From: Halobacillus aidingensis
GTDB taxonomy: Bacteria; Bacillota; Bacilli; Bacillales; Halobacillaceae
Length of the DNA stretch: 64,000 nt
Direction of reading: 5' to 3'
NCBI RefSeq assembly: GCF_900104185.1
Contig: NZ_FNIZ01000004.1
Location: 1 to 64,000 of the forward strand
Both the position numbers and the translations under genes were made by a program. Below the pieces are notes generated by a model. The model did no database searches and was not told the origin of the DNA. It saw nothing but the letters and a program-made list of their open reading frames with translations. Below are positions 49,999 to 58,745 of the stretch, one piece after another (the stretch's first letter is position 1; every line of letters starts with the position of its first letter).

Positions 49999-51183
49999 AT
50001 GTCCATCACACAAGGAATCCTACTATTGTTCATCGGTTTTTTCATCTTCACACTCGATAAAAAGCAGGAAAACCTTCCTGTACCAACGGTTCTCGTCTTT
50101 ATTGGAATCGCATTATCTTTCATCCCTTATTTTTCTTCCATCGAAGTGACAGAGCATATGATTTATCATGTGTTTCTCCCTGCTCTATTATTTGTGTCCG
50201 CCTACCGTTTCCCGGCGGAACAGTTCAAAAAGCATATGGGCTTTATCCTTTTTCTAGCTACTGCCGGGCTTCTGTTGACGGCCGGAATTTTAGGAGCACT
50301 TGTTTATATTGTCAGTGGACCTTTTATCTCCCTCTCTCTCATCGGTGCTTTATTGCTCGCTTCCATCCTAACGCCAACGGATCCGGTTTCCGTTGTATCG
50401 ATCTTAAAAAACTCTACAGGCGATGAAAAGATAGCAGATGTGGTAGAGGGGGAATCCCTTCTGAATGACGGGACGAGTATCGTCATGTTTTCTGTGCTTC
50501 TGGGCATTTATACGAGCAGTGAAGATTTCTCTCTCTTCTCATTTACGAGCGAGTTTTTAGTCGTTTCCTTAGGTGGGGCTTGCTTGGGTACCGTGTTCGG
50601 CTGGTTGATGAGTAAAGGGGTTCATTACACCCACAACAAAGAATATCAGGTGATGCTAAGTATCGTTGTGGCCTATGGAATATTCAACCTGGCGGAAGCC
50701 ATTGGAGTATCAGGGGTTCTCGCAACAGTATCGGCTGGTCTTATGCTCTCCTTTGAATACGGTCGAACCATAAAGGAAGAACATTTCAAAGAGTCATTGG
50801 ACGGTTTTTGGGGCATCGTCGAGATTTCGCTGCTTTCTCTATTATTCCTACTGATCGGTATTAAGGCCGCTCCCTATTTGAGCACACCTGTCTGGGGATT
50901 TGCTTTTCTCGTCTTCCTGCTATCGATGATCGTCCGGTTCCTCATCATTGCAGGCAGTACAACCCTTTTCCCCCATTGGCGGAAAGAAATTTCCTGGCGT
51001 GAATCAACGGTGATCTCATGGTCCGGCCTTAAAGGAACAATGTCCGTGTTTCTTATTTTAAGTTTTCAAGTTCAGCAGACGGGTGGACATGAATTGTTTC
51101 TATCATTAGCTTTTGCGACGGTATTGATTTCTCTCGTCATCCAAAGCCTCGGGGTCTATCCGCTTTCAAAGAAATTGCTATAG
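49999..51183 (+). CDS. Cation:proton antiporter, CPA1/NhaP type
   Basis: A 394-residue integral membrane antiporter with about 12 helices. The ion-binding motif is TPTDPVSV near residue 127, and EGESLLNDGTSIV follows, both typical of CPA1 NhaP-type Na+/H+ exchangers. It would export Na+ or K+ in exchange for protons, useful in a salt-living bacterium. No C-terminal regulatory domain is present. The start ATG follows AAAAAGGAGG. Monocistronic. Confidence 0.92.
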   Translation: MSITQGILLLFIGFFIFTLDKKQENLPVPTVLVFIGIALSFIPYFSSIEVTEHMIYHVFLPALLFVSAYRFPAEQFKKHMGFILFLATAGLLLTAGILGALVYIVSGPFISLSLIGALLLASILTPTDPVSVVSILKNSTGDEKIADVVEGESLLNDGTSIVMFSVLLGIYTSSEDFSLFSFTSEFLVVSLGGACLGTVFGWLMSKGVHYTHNKEYQVMLSIVVAYGIFNLAEAIGVSGVLATVSAGLMLSFEYGRTIKEEHFKESLDGFWGIVEISLLSLLFLLIGIKAAPYLSTPVWGFAFLVFLLSMIVRFLIIAGSTTLFPHWRKEISWRESTVISWSGLKGTMSVFLILSFQVQQTGGHELFLSLAFATVLISLVIQSLGVYPLSKKLL

Positions 51184-51221
51184 TCTCTCCTTCATTAAGG
51201 CACAAAAGCATTCTCTACAAA

Positions 51222-51261
51222 AATAAAAACAGATCAGCTCTTCAGCTGATCTGTTTTTTAG
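51222..51261. terminator. Bidirectional terminator
   Basis: AAAACAGATCAGCT / AGCTGATCTGTTTT hairpin with T6, between convergent antiporter and copper-protein genes. Confidence 0.87.
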
Positions 51262-51262
51262 G

Positions 51263-51589
51263 TTACGCAATCTTTCTACAAGCATCGGCACACTCTTGGC
51301 AAGCTTTCGCGCATGCTTGGCAATGGTCATGATCATGCTTCGCGCATTCTTTACCGCAATCATCACAAATTTTCGCACATACAGATGCGAGTTCCGCCAC
51401 ATAAGGAGTACCTCTCGTGATCGCTGCTTCTAAGTATCCACAAATATCTGCACACTCACGATCCAAACGAATACACTCAGCCATCATTTTCACGTCTTCT
51501 TCTTTGAGACAAGCATCATAGCAATGGTTGCATGCCTCCATACATTCATGTAAAACCTTCAGCGTTTCCTGATCCTGCTGGTGAGCCAT
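51263..51589 (-). CDS. Cys-rich four-helix-bundle copper-binding protein
   Basis: A 108-residue cytosolic protein of the DUF326 / Csp type. It has about 16 cysteines spaced along helices (CMEACNHCYDAC, CIRLDRECADIC, CAKICDDCGKEC, CQACAKACQECADAC) and HDHDH. Related Csp proteins store many Cu(I) ions inside a four-helix bundle. The start ATG follows AAGGAGG. It lies 75 bp after the response regulator gene on the same strand, so it may be the last gene of the copper-resistance cluster. Confidence 0.9.
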   Translation of the reverse strand: MAHQQDQETLKVLHECMEACNHCYDACLKEEDVKMMAECIRLDRECADICGYLEAAITRGTPYVAELASVCAKICDDCGKECAKHDHDHCQACAKACQECADACRKIA

Positions 51590-51664
51590 AAATAATTCCT
51601 CCTTATCATTTTGATCTTACATTGTTATAATACCGAGTACCCGTATAAGTAAACGTGTTTTTTA

Positions 51665-52333
51665 CTAATTTATCCATTTGTATCCGACACCCCAAACCGT
51701 TTTCAAGTGGTCATTAATTGGAAACCCTGAGCGTCGGATTTTCTCACGGATGTGACGGACATGGGAATCAATCGTTCTTCCGTCAGTATCTGATTGGATG
51801 CCCCACACGAGATCGAGCAGATCATTCCTATCATAGACATGATTTGGACGTCTGAGCAGCAGTCCTAAGAGTTGGAACTCTTTCGGAGTCAACGGGATTT
51901 CCTCGCTCCCAAAGTGTAATTCATAGGTATCACTATTCCACTCCAAGCCATTTATTTCGATAGAGGATTGTGGATGTTCTCTCCGCAATAATGCTTCTAT
52001 ACGGGCGATCAGGATCTCTTCATCGAACGGCTTGGTTATGTAGTCATCCGCTCCTGTTTTCAAACCTTGAATGACGTCTTCCTTCTGATCTTTGGCGGTC
52101 AGCATAATGATTGGAACCTTACTGAATGTACGTATTCTCCGGCACGTTTCCATTCCATCCATATCCTTCATCATAATATCCAGAAGCACAAGGTCGTAAG
52201 AATAAGTCCGTAACTCTTCCAACCCTTCTGCCCCGCTCCTAACTTTGTGAACCACATATCCGTGAGGTACCAAATACAGTTCTAATAAGTCCAACATTCG
52301 CTTTTCATCATCGACTAAGAGTATTCTTTTCAT
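51665..52333 (-). CDS. OmpR-family response regulator
   Basis: A 222-residue regulator with a receiver domain (phospho-acceptor Asp52 in LLDIMM, Thr in MLTAKD, Lys in TKPF) and a C-terminal winged-helix DNA-binding domain (LTPKEFQLL ... DSHVRHIREKI ... VWGVGYKW). It should be phosphorylated by the sensor kinase whose gene overlaps it by 26 bases and precedes it. OmpR proteins bind direct repeats spaced by 10-11 bp; candidate sites are seen at 53761-53777 and 57717-57733. Its stimulus is probably copper, from gene context. Confidence 0.92.
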   Translation of the reverse strand: MKRILLVDDEKRMLDLLELYLVPHGYVVHKVRSGAEGLEELRTYSYDLVLLDIMMKDMDGMETCRRIRTFSKVPIIMLTAKDQKEDVIQGLKTGADDYITKPFDEEILIARIEALLRREHPQSSIEINGLEWNSDTYELHFGSEEIPLTPKEFQLLGLLLRRPNHVYDRNDLLDLVWGIQSDTDGRTIDSHVRHIREKIRRSGFPINDHLKTVWGVGYKWIN

Positions 52334-53705
52334 AGTTATCTTCCTTTGGCCAAGTGATCGAGATGGTCAATCCCTCATCATTGAAAGCTTTCACGACTCC
52401 CCCGTGCATTTCAATGATTTCGCGCACAATGGAAAGGCCTAGTCCCGTTCCTCCGATTTCTCTGGATCTCGCCTTATCTACACGATATAACCGTTCGAAT
52501 AAGGATGGTAGAGAGTTCTCAGGGACCCCGGGCCCGTCATCAGATATCTTGATGGTCACGTGCTGTTTTTCGCTTTCCGCTGTAATCATTATCTTTGTTT
52601 CTGCTCCTCCATAACGAAGAGCATTATCCACGATGTTATGAATGACCTGTTTCAATCGCATAGGGTCCGCATAAATCATCGTTTTTGAAGGAACATCCAC
52701 GAACAATTGGGCTTTCTTTTCCTCTAAGACGGGTCGCAGATGATCCTTTACTTCCATGAGAACCAAGGAGAGATCAACGAATTGAGGTTCAATAACAAAC
52801 GAATTTTCATCCATTTTTGCTAGTTGAAAAAGTTGCTGAACCATGTCCGTCAAATGAGTGGCTTCCTCTTTAATGATGTTCAAATAGTGATCTTTATCTT
52901 CGGAGGGTGTCTTCTTTTTTGACGCAACATCTGCATAGCCTTTGACATAAGTTAGAGGTGTCCTCAGTTCATGAGCGATCGCAGATAAAAAGTCGTGACG
53001 CTCTTTTTTTATTCGTTCGAGATCTTCAGATAATCGGTTGATCGAAGAGGCAAGAACCCCCAGTTCATCATTCGGATGTTCATCCAGATACTCCTCCACT
53101 TTTCCGGTACTTAAGTTCTCTGTCACTTCTTTCATTCGAATAAGGGGACGGGTAATAAACTTGGATAGAGCGACAACAATCAGGATCGTAACCAAGATAA
53201 GGACGACCATAACGAGGAGAAACTGGCGTGTTAGATGACCAATGATACTGCGAATCACTTCAGAAGGAGAAAACATGAACACATTTCCTATATGTTCATT
53301 CCCCACGATGATTGGGGAGACTGTGGCCACGTATGGCTCTGTTCTCCATTCATCCTCAATGACCCGCTCTTTCTCTTCTCCCTTTCCGTCAATCGCTTCA
53401 TAAAACACATCCGGGTAAGGCTTCTCATTAAACGATTCCGATAAGATGTTTCCATCCCCATCTGTAATGATGACCTCCGTAACAGCTTCCGATTCCATCA
53501 AGGCTACGTGAGCGAGAGTAGATTCATCAAAATAATTTTCTAACACATCACGGTGACCTGCACCACGCGTCAACAGCCCCTCCATCACTTCATTGATTCG
53601 ATGGGAAGAAACGGTTGTATATAATACCGCAAAAAGCAAAAGTTCGATTAAAATCATAGAAATTAAGAAAAGCAATCCTAATTTGATTGATATTTTATTC
53701 CTCAT
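52308..53705 (-). CDS. Sensor histidine kinase of the copper cluster
   Basis: A 465-residue membrane kinase: membrane helix 1 (about 7-30), an extracellular sensor of about 130 residues, helix 2 (about 160-185), a HAMP domain, HisKA with the phospho-His in AIAHELRTPL, and HATPase with N (HNIVDNALRYGG), G1 (DDGPGVP) and G2 (GGTGLGLSIV) boxes. The extracellular part lacks obvious His/Met copper motifs. The start was chosen at ATG 53705 after GAGAGG; ATG 53717 is possible. The kinase gene comes before the regulator, the reverse of the common order. Confidence 0.9.
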   Translation of the reverse strand: MRNKISIKLGLLFLISMILIELLLFAVLYTTVSSHRINEVMEGLLTRGAGHRDVLENYFDESTLAHVALMESEAVTEVIITDGDGNILSESFNEKPYPDVFYEAIDGKGEEKERVIEDEWRTEPYVATVSPIIVGNEHIGNVFMFSPSEVIRSIIGHLTRQFLLVMVVLILVTILIVVALSKFITRPLIRMKEVTENLSTGKVEEYLDEHPNDELGVLASSINRLSEDLERIKKERHDFLSAIAHELRTPLTYVKGYADVASKKKTPSEDKDHYLNIIKEEATHLTDMVQQLFQLAKMDENSFVIEPQFVDLSLVLMEVKDHLRPVLEEKKAQLFVDVPSKTMIYADPMRLKQVIHNIVDNALRYGGAETKIMITAESEKQHVTIKISDDGPGVPENSLPSLFERLYRVDKARSREIGGTGLGLSIVREIIEMHGGVVKAFNDEGLTISITWPKEDNYEKNTLSR

Positions 53706-53760
53706 ATAACCTCTCATTTTTAAAGGGGGAAACCTATTTTTTTCAATACTACCCTCTATT

Positions 53761-53777
53761 TGTGCAGAATCTGTGCA
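53761..53777 (-). promoter_or_regulatory. Candidate response-regulator box, 11-bp direct repeat
   Basis: TGTGCA at 53761-53766 and at 53772-53777 (TGCACA on the minus strand), an 11-bp period typical of OmpR-family sites. It lies about 56-72 bp before the kinase start, at the -35 region of a candidate -10 TAGTAT. Confidence 0.5.
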
Positions 53778-53788
53778 GGAAACTGAAG

Positions 53789-55816
53789 TCAGGAAGCTTT
53801 AAGAAGTTTTGCGTTAATTGCCACAATCACTGTGCTCAGACTCATGAGAACAGCTCCCACAGCAGGACTTAACACGATGCCTACAGGAGCAAGTACACCT
53901 GCTGCCAGCGGAATGGAAAAGATGTTGTACCCTGCTGCCCACCATAAGTTCTGGACCATCTTCTTATACGTGTTTTTGGATAAGGTAACTATGGATACGA
54001 TATCTCTTGGGTTGCTCTTCACTAGTACAATATCTGCCGTTTCCACCGCAACATCGGTTCCGCTTCCAATAGCAATTCCTACATCGGCAGTCGCGAGAGC
54101 CGGCGCATCATTGATTCCATCCCCGGTCATGGCCACTTTCCTGCCTTCTGCCTGTACTTTTTTCACTTGATCCGCTTTGTGATCCGGCATGACTTCCGCA
54201 TATACTTCATCAATGCCGATTTGTTCAGCCACCCAGTCAGCCACTCTTTGGTGATCCCCTGTGAGCATGATCGAGTGGATCCCTCTCTCTTTTAATTCAG
54301 AAACGGCTTGCTTCGCCGAATCCCGGACCATATCAGCTAATGCAACCATACCAATATAGTTGTCATCCACGAGGACAAACACGACCGTTTTCCCTTCTTC
54401 CGATAAGCGGCTGAACGTGTCCTGATCATAATCGTGGTCGTGCTCTTTCATATAACCCGGGCTCATGACTTTCACTTCTTTTCCATCCACGGTTCCCTTC
54501 AATCCCTTTCCGGTGACAGAATCAAAGTCTTCCACCTTCCCAAGGGAGATTCCCCGGTCTTCTGCTTCCGTCAGAATACCTTGAGCCAATGGGTGTTCAG
54601 AGTTCTGTTCCGCACTTGCTGCCCAGTAGAGAAGGTTCTTTTCATCGTCTTCTTCTGGAATAAGGTCAGTTACGCCGAACTCCCCTTTTGTCAGTGTCCC
54701 TGTTTTATCAAAAATAACGGCATCCACGTTACGTGCATTTTCGAACTGTGTCCGGTTCCTTATAAGGAGCCCCTGTTTTGCAGAGAGTGAAGTGGAAACT
54801 GCGACAACCAGAGGTGCTGCCAATCCTAAGGCGTGAGGACATGTGATGACCATGACAGTGACCATACGTTCTAAGGCTACATCCAATGAAAAACCTAAGG
54901 CGAGCCACACTACAAACGTTGTGATCCCCGCTCCCAGAGCCAGGTAGAACAACCATTTAGCCGCACGATTAGCGAAATCCTGTGCTTTGGATTTTGAGTT
55001 TTGTGCTTCTTCCACAAGTGTGATGACTTGCGATAAATAGGTGTCATCTCCTAACTTTTCTACCTCCAGCGTGAGACTTCCTTCTTTATTAATGGAACCG
55101 CCGATCACTTCTTCTCCCGCTTCTTTCTCTACCGGCACCGACTCACCAGTCAGCATGGATTCATCAATCGCTGACTTTCCATCTATAATTTTCCCATCGA
55201 CCGGAATTTTCTCTCCCGGCTTCACGAGTACACGATCATTCTCTTTCAGTTCATGGACGGGCACATCTTCGACTTGGTCGTCCTCTGTCAGGCGGTGGGC
55301 CTCACTCGGCATCAGTTTTACCAATTCCTGTAGAGCATTAGAAGCCCCCATCACGGACTTCATCTCAATCCAGTGACCCAGGAGCATAATATCGATCAAA
55401 GTAGCCAATTCCCAAAAGAAATTTCTTCCCGACCATCCGAATACGACGAGGGAACTGTAGGCATAAGCCACGAATATGGCGAGTCCGATCAGAGTCATCA
55501 TCCCGGGATTTTTATTTTTCAATTCATCGAGGGCCCCTGTTAAGAACGGCCACCCTCCGTAGAAGAAAACGAAGGTAGCTAAACCAAATAAAACATATTG
55601 ATCAAACGGGAATGTGAAGCTGAATCCCAAAAGCTCTTGAATCATAGGTGAAAGGACCAGAATAGGTATTGTAATAATTAATGATATATAAAACCTTCGT
55701 TTGAAATCATCGATCATCGCTCCGTGATCATGACCTTCGTGAGAATGATCATGGCCCTCATGAGACTCTTCATGATGATGTTCTTTATGTTTTTCATGAG
55801 AATGTTCTTCACTCAT
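53789..55816 (-). CDS. copB: Heavy-metal P-type ATPase, CopB-like (CPH motif)
   Basis: A 675-residue membrane pump. The N-terminal 32 residues are a His-rich metal tail (SHEKHKEHHHEESHEGHDHS). Membrane helices follow, and the ion-channel motif is CPH (VITCPHALG), characteristic of the P1B-3 CopB group that exports Cu(I), Cu(II) or Ag(I) rather than the CPC of CopA. Catalytic features are intact: TGES, DKTGTLT with the phosphorylated Asp, the HP motif (SEHPLA) and GDGINDAPAL. The start ATG follows CGGAGGTT. It sits between the multicopper oxidase and the kinase in one operon. Confidence 0.93.
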   Translation of the reverse strand: MSEEHSHEKHKEHHHEESHEGHDHSHEGHDHGAMIDDFKRRFYISLIITIPILVLSPMIQELLGFSFTFPFDQYVLFGLATFVFFYGGWPFLTGALDELKNKNPGMMTLIGLAIFVAYAYSSLVVFGWSGRNFFWELATLIDIMLLGHWIEMKSVMGASNALQELVKLMPSEAHRLTEDDQVEDVPVHELKENDRVLVKPGEKIPVDGKIIDGKSAIDESMLTGESVPVEKEAGEEVIGGSINKEGSLTLEVEKLGDDTYLSQVITLVEEAQNSKSKAQDFANRAAKWLFYLALGAGITTFVVWLALGFSLDVALERMVTVMVITCPHALGLAAPLVVAVSTSLSAKQGLLIRNRTQFENARNVDAVIFDKTGTLTKGEFGVTDLIPEEDDEKNLLYWAASAEQNSEHPLAQGILTEAEDRGISLGKVEDFDSVTGKGLKGTVDGKEVKVMSPGYMKEHDHDYDQDTFSRLSEEGKTVVFVLVDDNYIGMVALADMVRDSAKQAVSELKERGIHSIMLTGDHQRVADWVAEQIGIDEVYAEVMPDHKADQVKKVQAEGRKVAMTGDGINDAPALATADVGIAIGSGTDVAVETADIVLVKSNPRDIVSIVTLSKNTYKKMVQNLWWAAGYNIFSIPLAAGVLAPVGIVLSPAVGAVLMSLSTVIVAINAKLLKAS

Positions 55817-55839
55817 CTTTTAAACCTCCGTTTCTATTA

Positions 55840-57333
55840 TTAAGGCTGATTCGTCTGATTCAGCTCGAAGGGTGAAAAAACACTTGTATAATCCACAATG
55901 GTTACCATGCCACGATCTGCGTGATTATTATCATGACAATGGAACAACCATTCCCCTTTATTGTCCGCTTCGAAATAAATCGTATACGATTCTCCAGGTT
56001 TCACGTTAATCAGATCTTTCACGACCGCTCCTCCATCTTCTGCTTCTACTTGAAAACGATGGCCGTGCAAATGCATAGGGTGATTCAATCGTCCTTCATT
56101 GGTGATATCCACTCTCACAATATCTCCTTTTTCCACTTGAATCGGCGGTGTATCAGGAAAAACACGGTCATTAATCTGCCACGTCATCCCTTCTCCCATA
56201 TTCATCCCCATACTAAGGTCCATATTGTACGACACGTCCACATCCGGTACGGTCTCAAAAAGCAAATCCTTACTCGCATGAGAAGTACCTTTACTGGTCG
56301 CAGCGTCTTCTGCCTTTACTTGTAAATTCTCCCCATCTGAATCCGAAGAGAGAACAAGGATCTGCATATCTTGTGAGTTTTCAACCGAGGGCGTTTCCCC
56401 GATGATTTCACCTTCCTCCCCCTTCGTGTATAAGACATCGATTCGTTCACCAGGAGCGATTTCCAACACGTTTCTTTCCCCTGAATTTTGCACAGGCTCC
56501 GCATCGACAGCGAGCATTTCCATGGACCCTTCAGGAAAAACGAGTCGGTGAAGCTGGTATCCGGCATTGACGAAGCGAAGCCGTGCTGTTTCTCCTTCTT
56601 CCATTCTCAAAGGATCGATCGCATCTCCCGCTTTGCCGTTCACTGTAAATGTATCGTACATTTCTTTCGTATCTGCTTCACCATCTCCCTGCATCGAACC
56701 CATCATCATTCCACCCATATTCGTCCAGTTCTCACGGTCCTGGTTAACCGCCCATTCGTCTAAGATGAAAACCTCATCATGTTCCGGTTTCTCCCCTTTT
56801 CCCTCAACAACAAGCGGCCCATATAACCCCTTGTCTACTTGGAGAGAACTATGTTGATGTGAATGATACCAATACGTTCCTGCGTCTTCTGCTATGAATT
56901 CATAGGTAAAGGACTCCCCAGGCTCTACAGCATCCTGCGTCACACCCGGAACTCCATCCATCCGATTGGGAAGAATAACCCCATGCCAATGAATGGTAAC
57001 AGGAACTTCCAATTCATTGTGCAGTTCCACTTGAACAAAATCGCCCTGTTGAACACGTAAAGCCTCACCAGGGACCGTTCCATTATAGGTCCAGGCATTG
57101 ACGGATTCCCCCGTTTGTATTTCCCAATCTGTTTCTTTCGCCGTTAGCTCAAATTGTTTTGTAGGCCGGCTGCCGGCCTCAATCGGTTGAATGTCCAGAA
57201 TACTTTGTCCTTGTTCACTACTGTTTATCTCCCCTGCGCTCTTCCCCTGCATAAATGGAGATTGAAAGAACACCCAGACTCCTACAGCAATGAGCGCTAT
57301 AATCATGAATGATCCAAACCACATCCGTTTCAC
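55840..57333 (-). CDS. Multicopper oxidase (CueO/laccase-like)
   Basis: A 497-residue extracytoplasmic oxidase with an N-terminal membrane anchor (residues 5-24). All four copper-ligand motifs are intact: HWHG, WYHSHQHSS, HPMHLHGHRF and HCHDNNHADRGM (type 1 site with axial Met). Met-rich loops (NMGGMMMGSMQG and MDLSMGMNMGEGM) resemble those of CueO that bind Cu(I) for oxidation. It would oxidise Cu(I) to the less toxic Cu(II). The start was set at GTG 57333, eight nt after GGGAGG; ATG codons upstream overlap the SHOCT gene end. Second gene of the copper operon. Confidence 0.92.
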   Translation of the reverse strand: MKRMWFGSFMIIALIAVGVWVFFQSPFMQGKSAGEINSSEQGQSILDIQPIEAGSRPTKQFELTAKETDWEIQTGESVNAWTYNGTVPGEALRVQQGDFVQVELHNELEVPVTIHWHGVILPNRMDGVPGVTQDAVEPGESFTYEFIAEDAGTYWYHSHQHSSLQVDKGLYGPLVVEGKGEKPEHDEVFILDEWAVNQDRENWTNMGGMMMGSMQGDGEADTKEMYDTFTVNGKAGDAIDPLRMEEGETARLRFVNAGYQLHRLVFPEGSMEMLAVDAEPVQNSGERNVLEIAPGERIDVLYTKGEEGEIIGETPSVENSQDMQILVLSSDSDGENLQVKAEDAATSKGTSHASKDLLFETVPDVDVSYNMDLSMGMNMGEGMTWQINDRVFPDTPPIQVEKGDIVRVDITNEGRLNHPMHLHGHRFQVEAEDGGAVVKDLINVKPGESYTIYFEADNKGEWLFHCHDNNHADRGMVTIVDYTSVFSPFELNQTNQP

Positions 57334-57350
57334 CACTTCTACCTCCCACA

Positions 57351-57611
57351 TCACTCATCCAATTTCTTCTTCAAACGATCATATTCTTCTTCTGTGATCT
57401 CCCCACTTGCTAAGCGTTTCTTCAACACATCTTTTGAACTCGATTCTCCTCGCTCCTTATCATTAAAAGAACGTTCTTTTGCATTTGGTTTCATCATCCA
57501 TCTGGCTATAAGAAAAATAGCGATGATAAGAATCAAAAAAATCAAACCAAAGCTAAAAAATCCTCCGAAAAAGCTGTTCCCCATTCCGTTACCATCCATC
57601 ATTCCACCCAT
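57351..57611 (-). CDS. SHOCT-domain membrane protein
   Basis: An 86-residue protein with a Met/Gly-rich N-terminus (MGGMMDGNGMGN), one membrane helix (GLIFLILIIAIFLIARWM) and a C-terminal SHOCT domain (LKKRLASGEITEEEYDRLKKKL), a short helical oligomerisation motif. The Met-rich end may touch copper. Several consecutive ATGs exist; 57611 has the best distance from AAAGGAGG. First gene of the copper operon. Confidence 0.85.
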   Translation of the reverse strand: MGGMMDGNGMGNSFFGGFFSFGLIFLILIIAIFLIARWMMKPNAKERSFNDKERGESSSKDVLKKRLASGEITEEEYDRLKKKLDE

Positions 57612-57638
57612 CATCATTCCTCCTTTTCTATAGTACCT

Positions 57639-57654
57639 ATACCACGTAGTGTAT
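57639..57654 (-). promoter_or_regulatory. CsoR-like dyad before the copper operon
   Basis: The minus strand reads ATACACTACGTGGTAT, close to the CsoR operator of the B. subtilis copZA promoter as I remember it. CACGTAG recurs 22 bp upstream (57665-57671). It lies 28 bp before the SHOCT start, where a repressor would block transcription. No csoR gene is in the window. Confidence 0.4.
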
Positions 57655-57716
57655 ATAAACAACACACGTAGGATATTCCTTAATCAAAGTAGCGTTTATT
57701 GTCTATCCCCACCAAT

Positions 57717-57733
57717 TGTGCAGAATTTATGGA
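57717..57733. promoter_or_regulatory. Second candidate response-regulator box
   Basis: TGTGCA at 57717-57722 in the context TTGTGCAGAAT, shared with the box upstream of the kinase gene; a degenerate copy (TATGGA) follows at the 11-bp phase. It lies between the divergent copper operon and the YdhK-like gene and could serve both. Confidence 0.45.
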
Positions 57734-57876
57734 TTTTTTATAGACTTTTTCTTCAACCTGTTCTTTTACCCTCTATCCTTGGAATCATTTTTCTCTGCCT
57801 CAAGTATTGATCTTTTTCTTAATGGGAAGAATTTGATATATTGTTGTTCACTACCAATGGAAAGGAAGGGATTCGC

Positions 57877-58512
57877 ATGAAAAAACGTTACGGGATTTTT
57901 CTATTGTTAAGTTTGATTCTTCTCTTGAGCGCGTGTGGAAATGAAGAAAATCAGGGCAATGAAGAAAGTAATAAAGAAGCAGCCAATGAAGAGGAAATAA
58001 ACCAAGATGATAGCAGCCAGGAAAACATGGACGATGATCATTCTATGGAAGAAGGGCACAGCCATGATATGTCCAGTGATGGTGAAATTCCAGATGGATT
58101 AGAAGAGGCCGATAACCCTGCATTCAATGAAGGCGACCAAGTGATCATCGAGGCCGAACATGCTGAAGGTGATGAGCCAATGATGAAAGGGGCGGAAGCT
58201 ACGGTCACAGGAGCTTTCAATACGACTGCTTATGCCGTATCCTTCACCCCTACTTCAGGCGGAGAACCTGTGACAGATCACAAATGGGTCATACACGAAG
58301 AGCTTGAAGAACCTGGAGACGCTCCCCTTGAAGAAGGAACGGAAGTGACGCTTAACGCTGATCATATGGAAGGCATGGAAGGGGCAGCAGCGACCATTGA
58401 TTCAGCCGAACAAACCACTGTTTACATGCTTGACTTTACAACCGTTAATGGCGATCAGGAAGTCACAGACCACAAATGGGTGACAGAATCCGAACTGCGT
58501 TCACCTGAATAA
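57877..58512 (+). CDS. YdhK-like lipoprotein with two DUF1541 domains
   Basis: A 211-residue secreted lipoprotein. The signal peptide MKKRYGIFLLLSLILLLSAC ends in a lipobox with Cys20. An acidic, His/Met-containing linker (DDDHSMEEGHSHDM) is followed by two DUF1541 repeats, each ending in VTDHKWV, the pattern of B. subtilis YdhK, linked to copper and similar stresses. It may bind copper outside the cell. The start ATG follows GAAAGGAAGG. Divergent from the copper operon and sharing its 265-bp regulatory region. Confidence 0.88.
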   Translation: MKKRYGIFLLLSLILLLSACGNEENQGNEESNKEAANEEEINQDDSSQENMDDDHSMEEGHSHDMSSDGEIPDGLEEADNPAFNEGDQVIIEAEHAEGDEPMMKGAEATVTGAFNTTAYAVSFTPTSGGEPVTDHKWVIHEELEEPGDAPLEEGTEVTLNADHMEGMEGAAATIDSAEQTTVYMLDFTTVNGDQEVTDHKWVTESELRSPE

Positions 58513-58548
58513 TGATGAACCTTTTCCATACCTTATTTTCAATTATGC

Positions 58549-58586
58549 AAACAAGCGCTGATCAAGATAATCAGCGCTTTTATTTT
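58549..58586 (+). terminator. Intrinsic terminator
   Basis: AAGCGCTGAT / ATCAGCGCTT hairpin with a T-rich tail after the YdhK-like gene. Confidence 0.85.
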
Positions 58587-58685
58587 TTGTGATTCCTTCC
58601 TGATTGTTGGTCGTAGGGCCTGTTTCTCGTTCGCTAAGGATCAAACCAGCTTCCCAAAGAGTAGAGTTGGCACATAAAAATCTGG

Positions 58686-58731
58686 ACAAAAAAAGATTGA
58701 TAGAATTTCTACATTCTATCAATCCTTATTA
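58686..58731 (-). terminator. Intrinsic terminator of the polytopic membrane protein gene
   Basis: Perfect 12-bp stem GATTGATAGAAT / ATTCTATCAATC with T7 on the minus strand. Confidence 0.86.
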
Positions 58732-58745
58732 TCTGATCTATGAAT

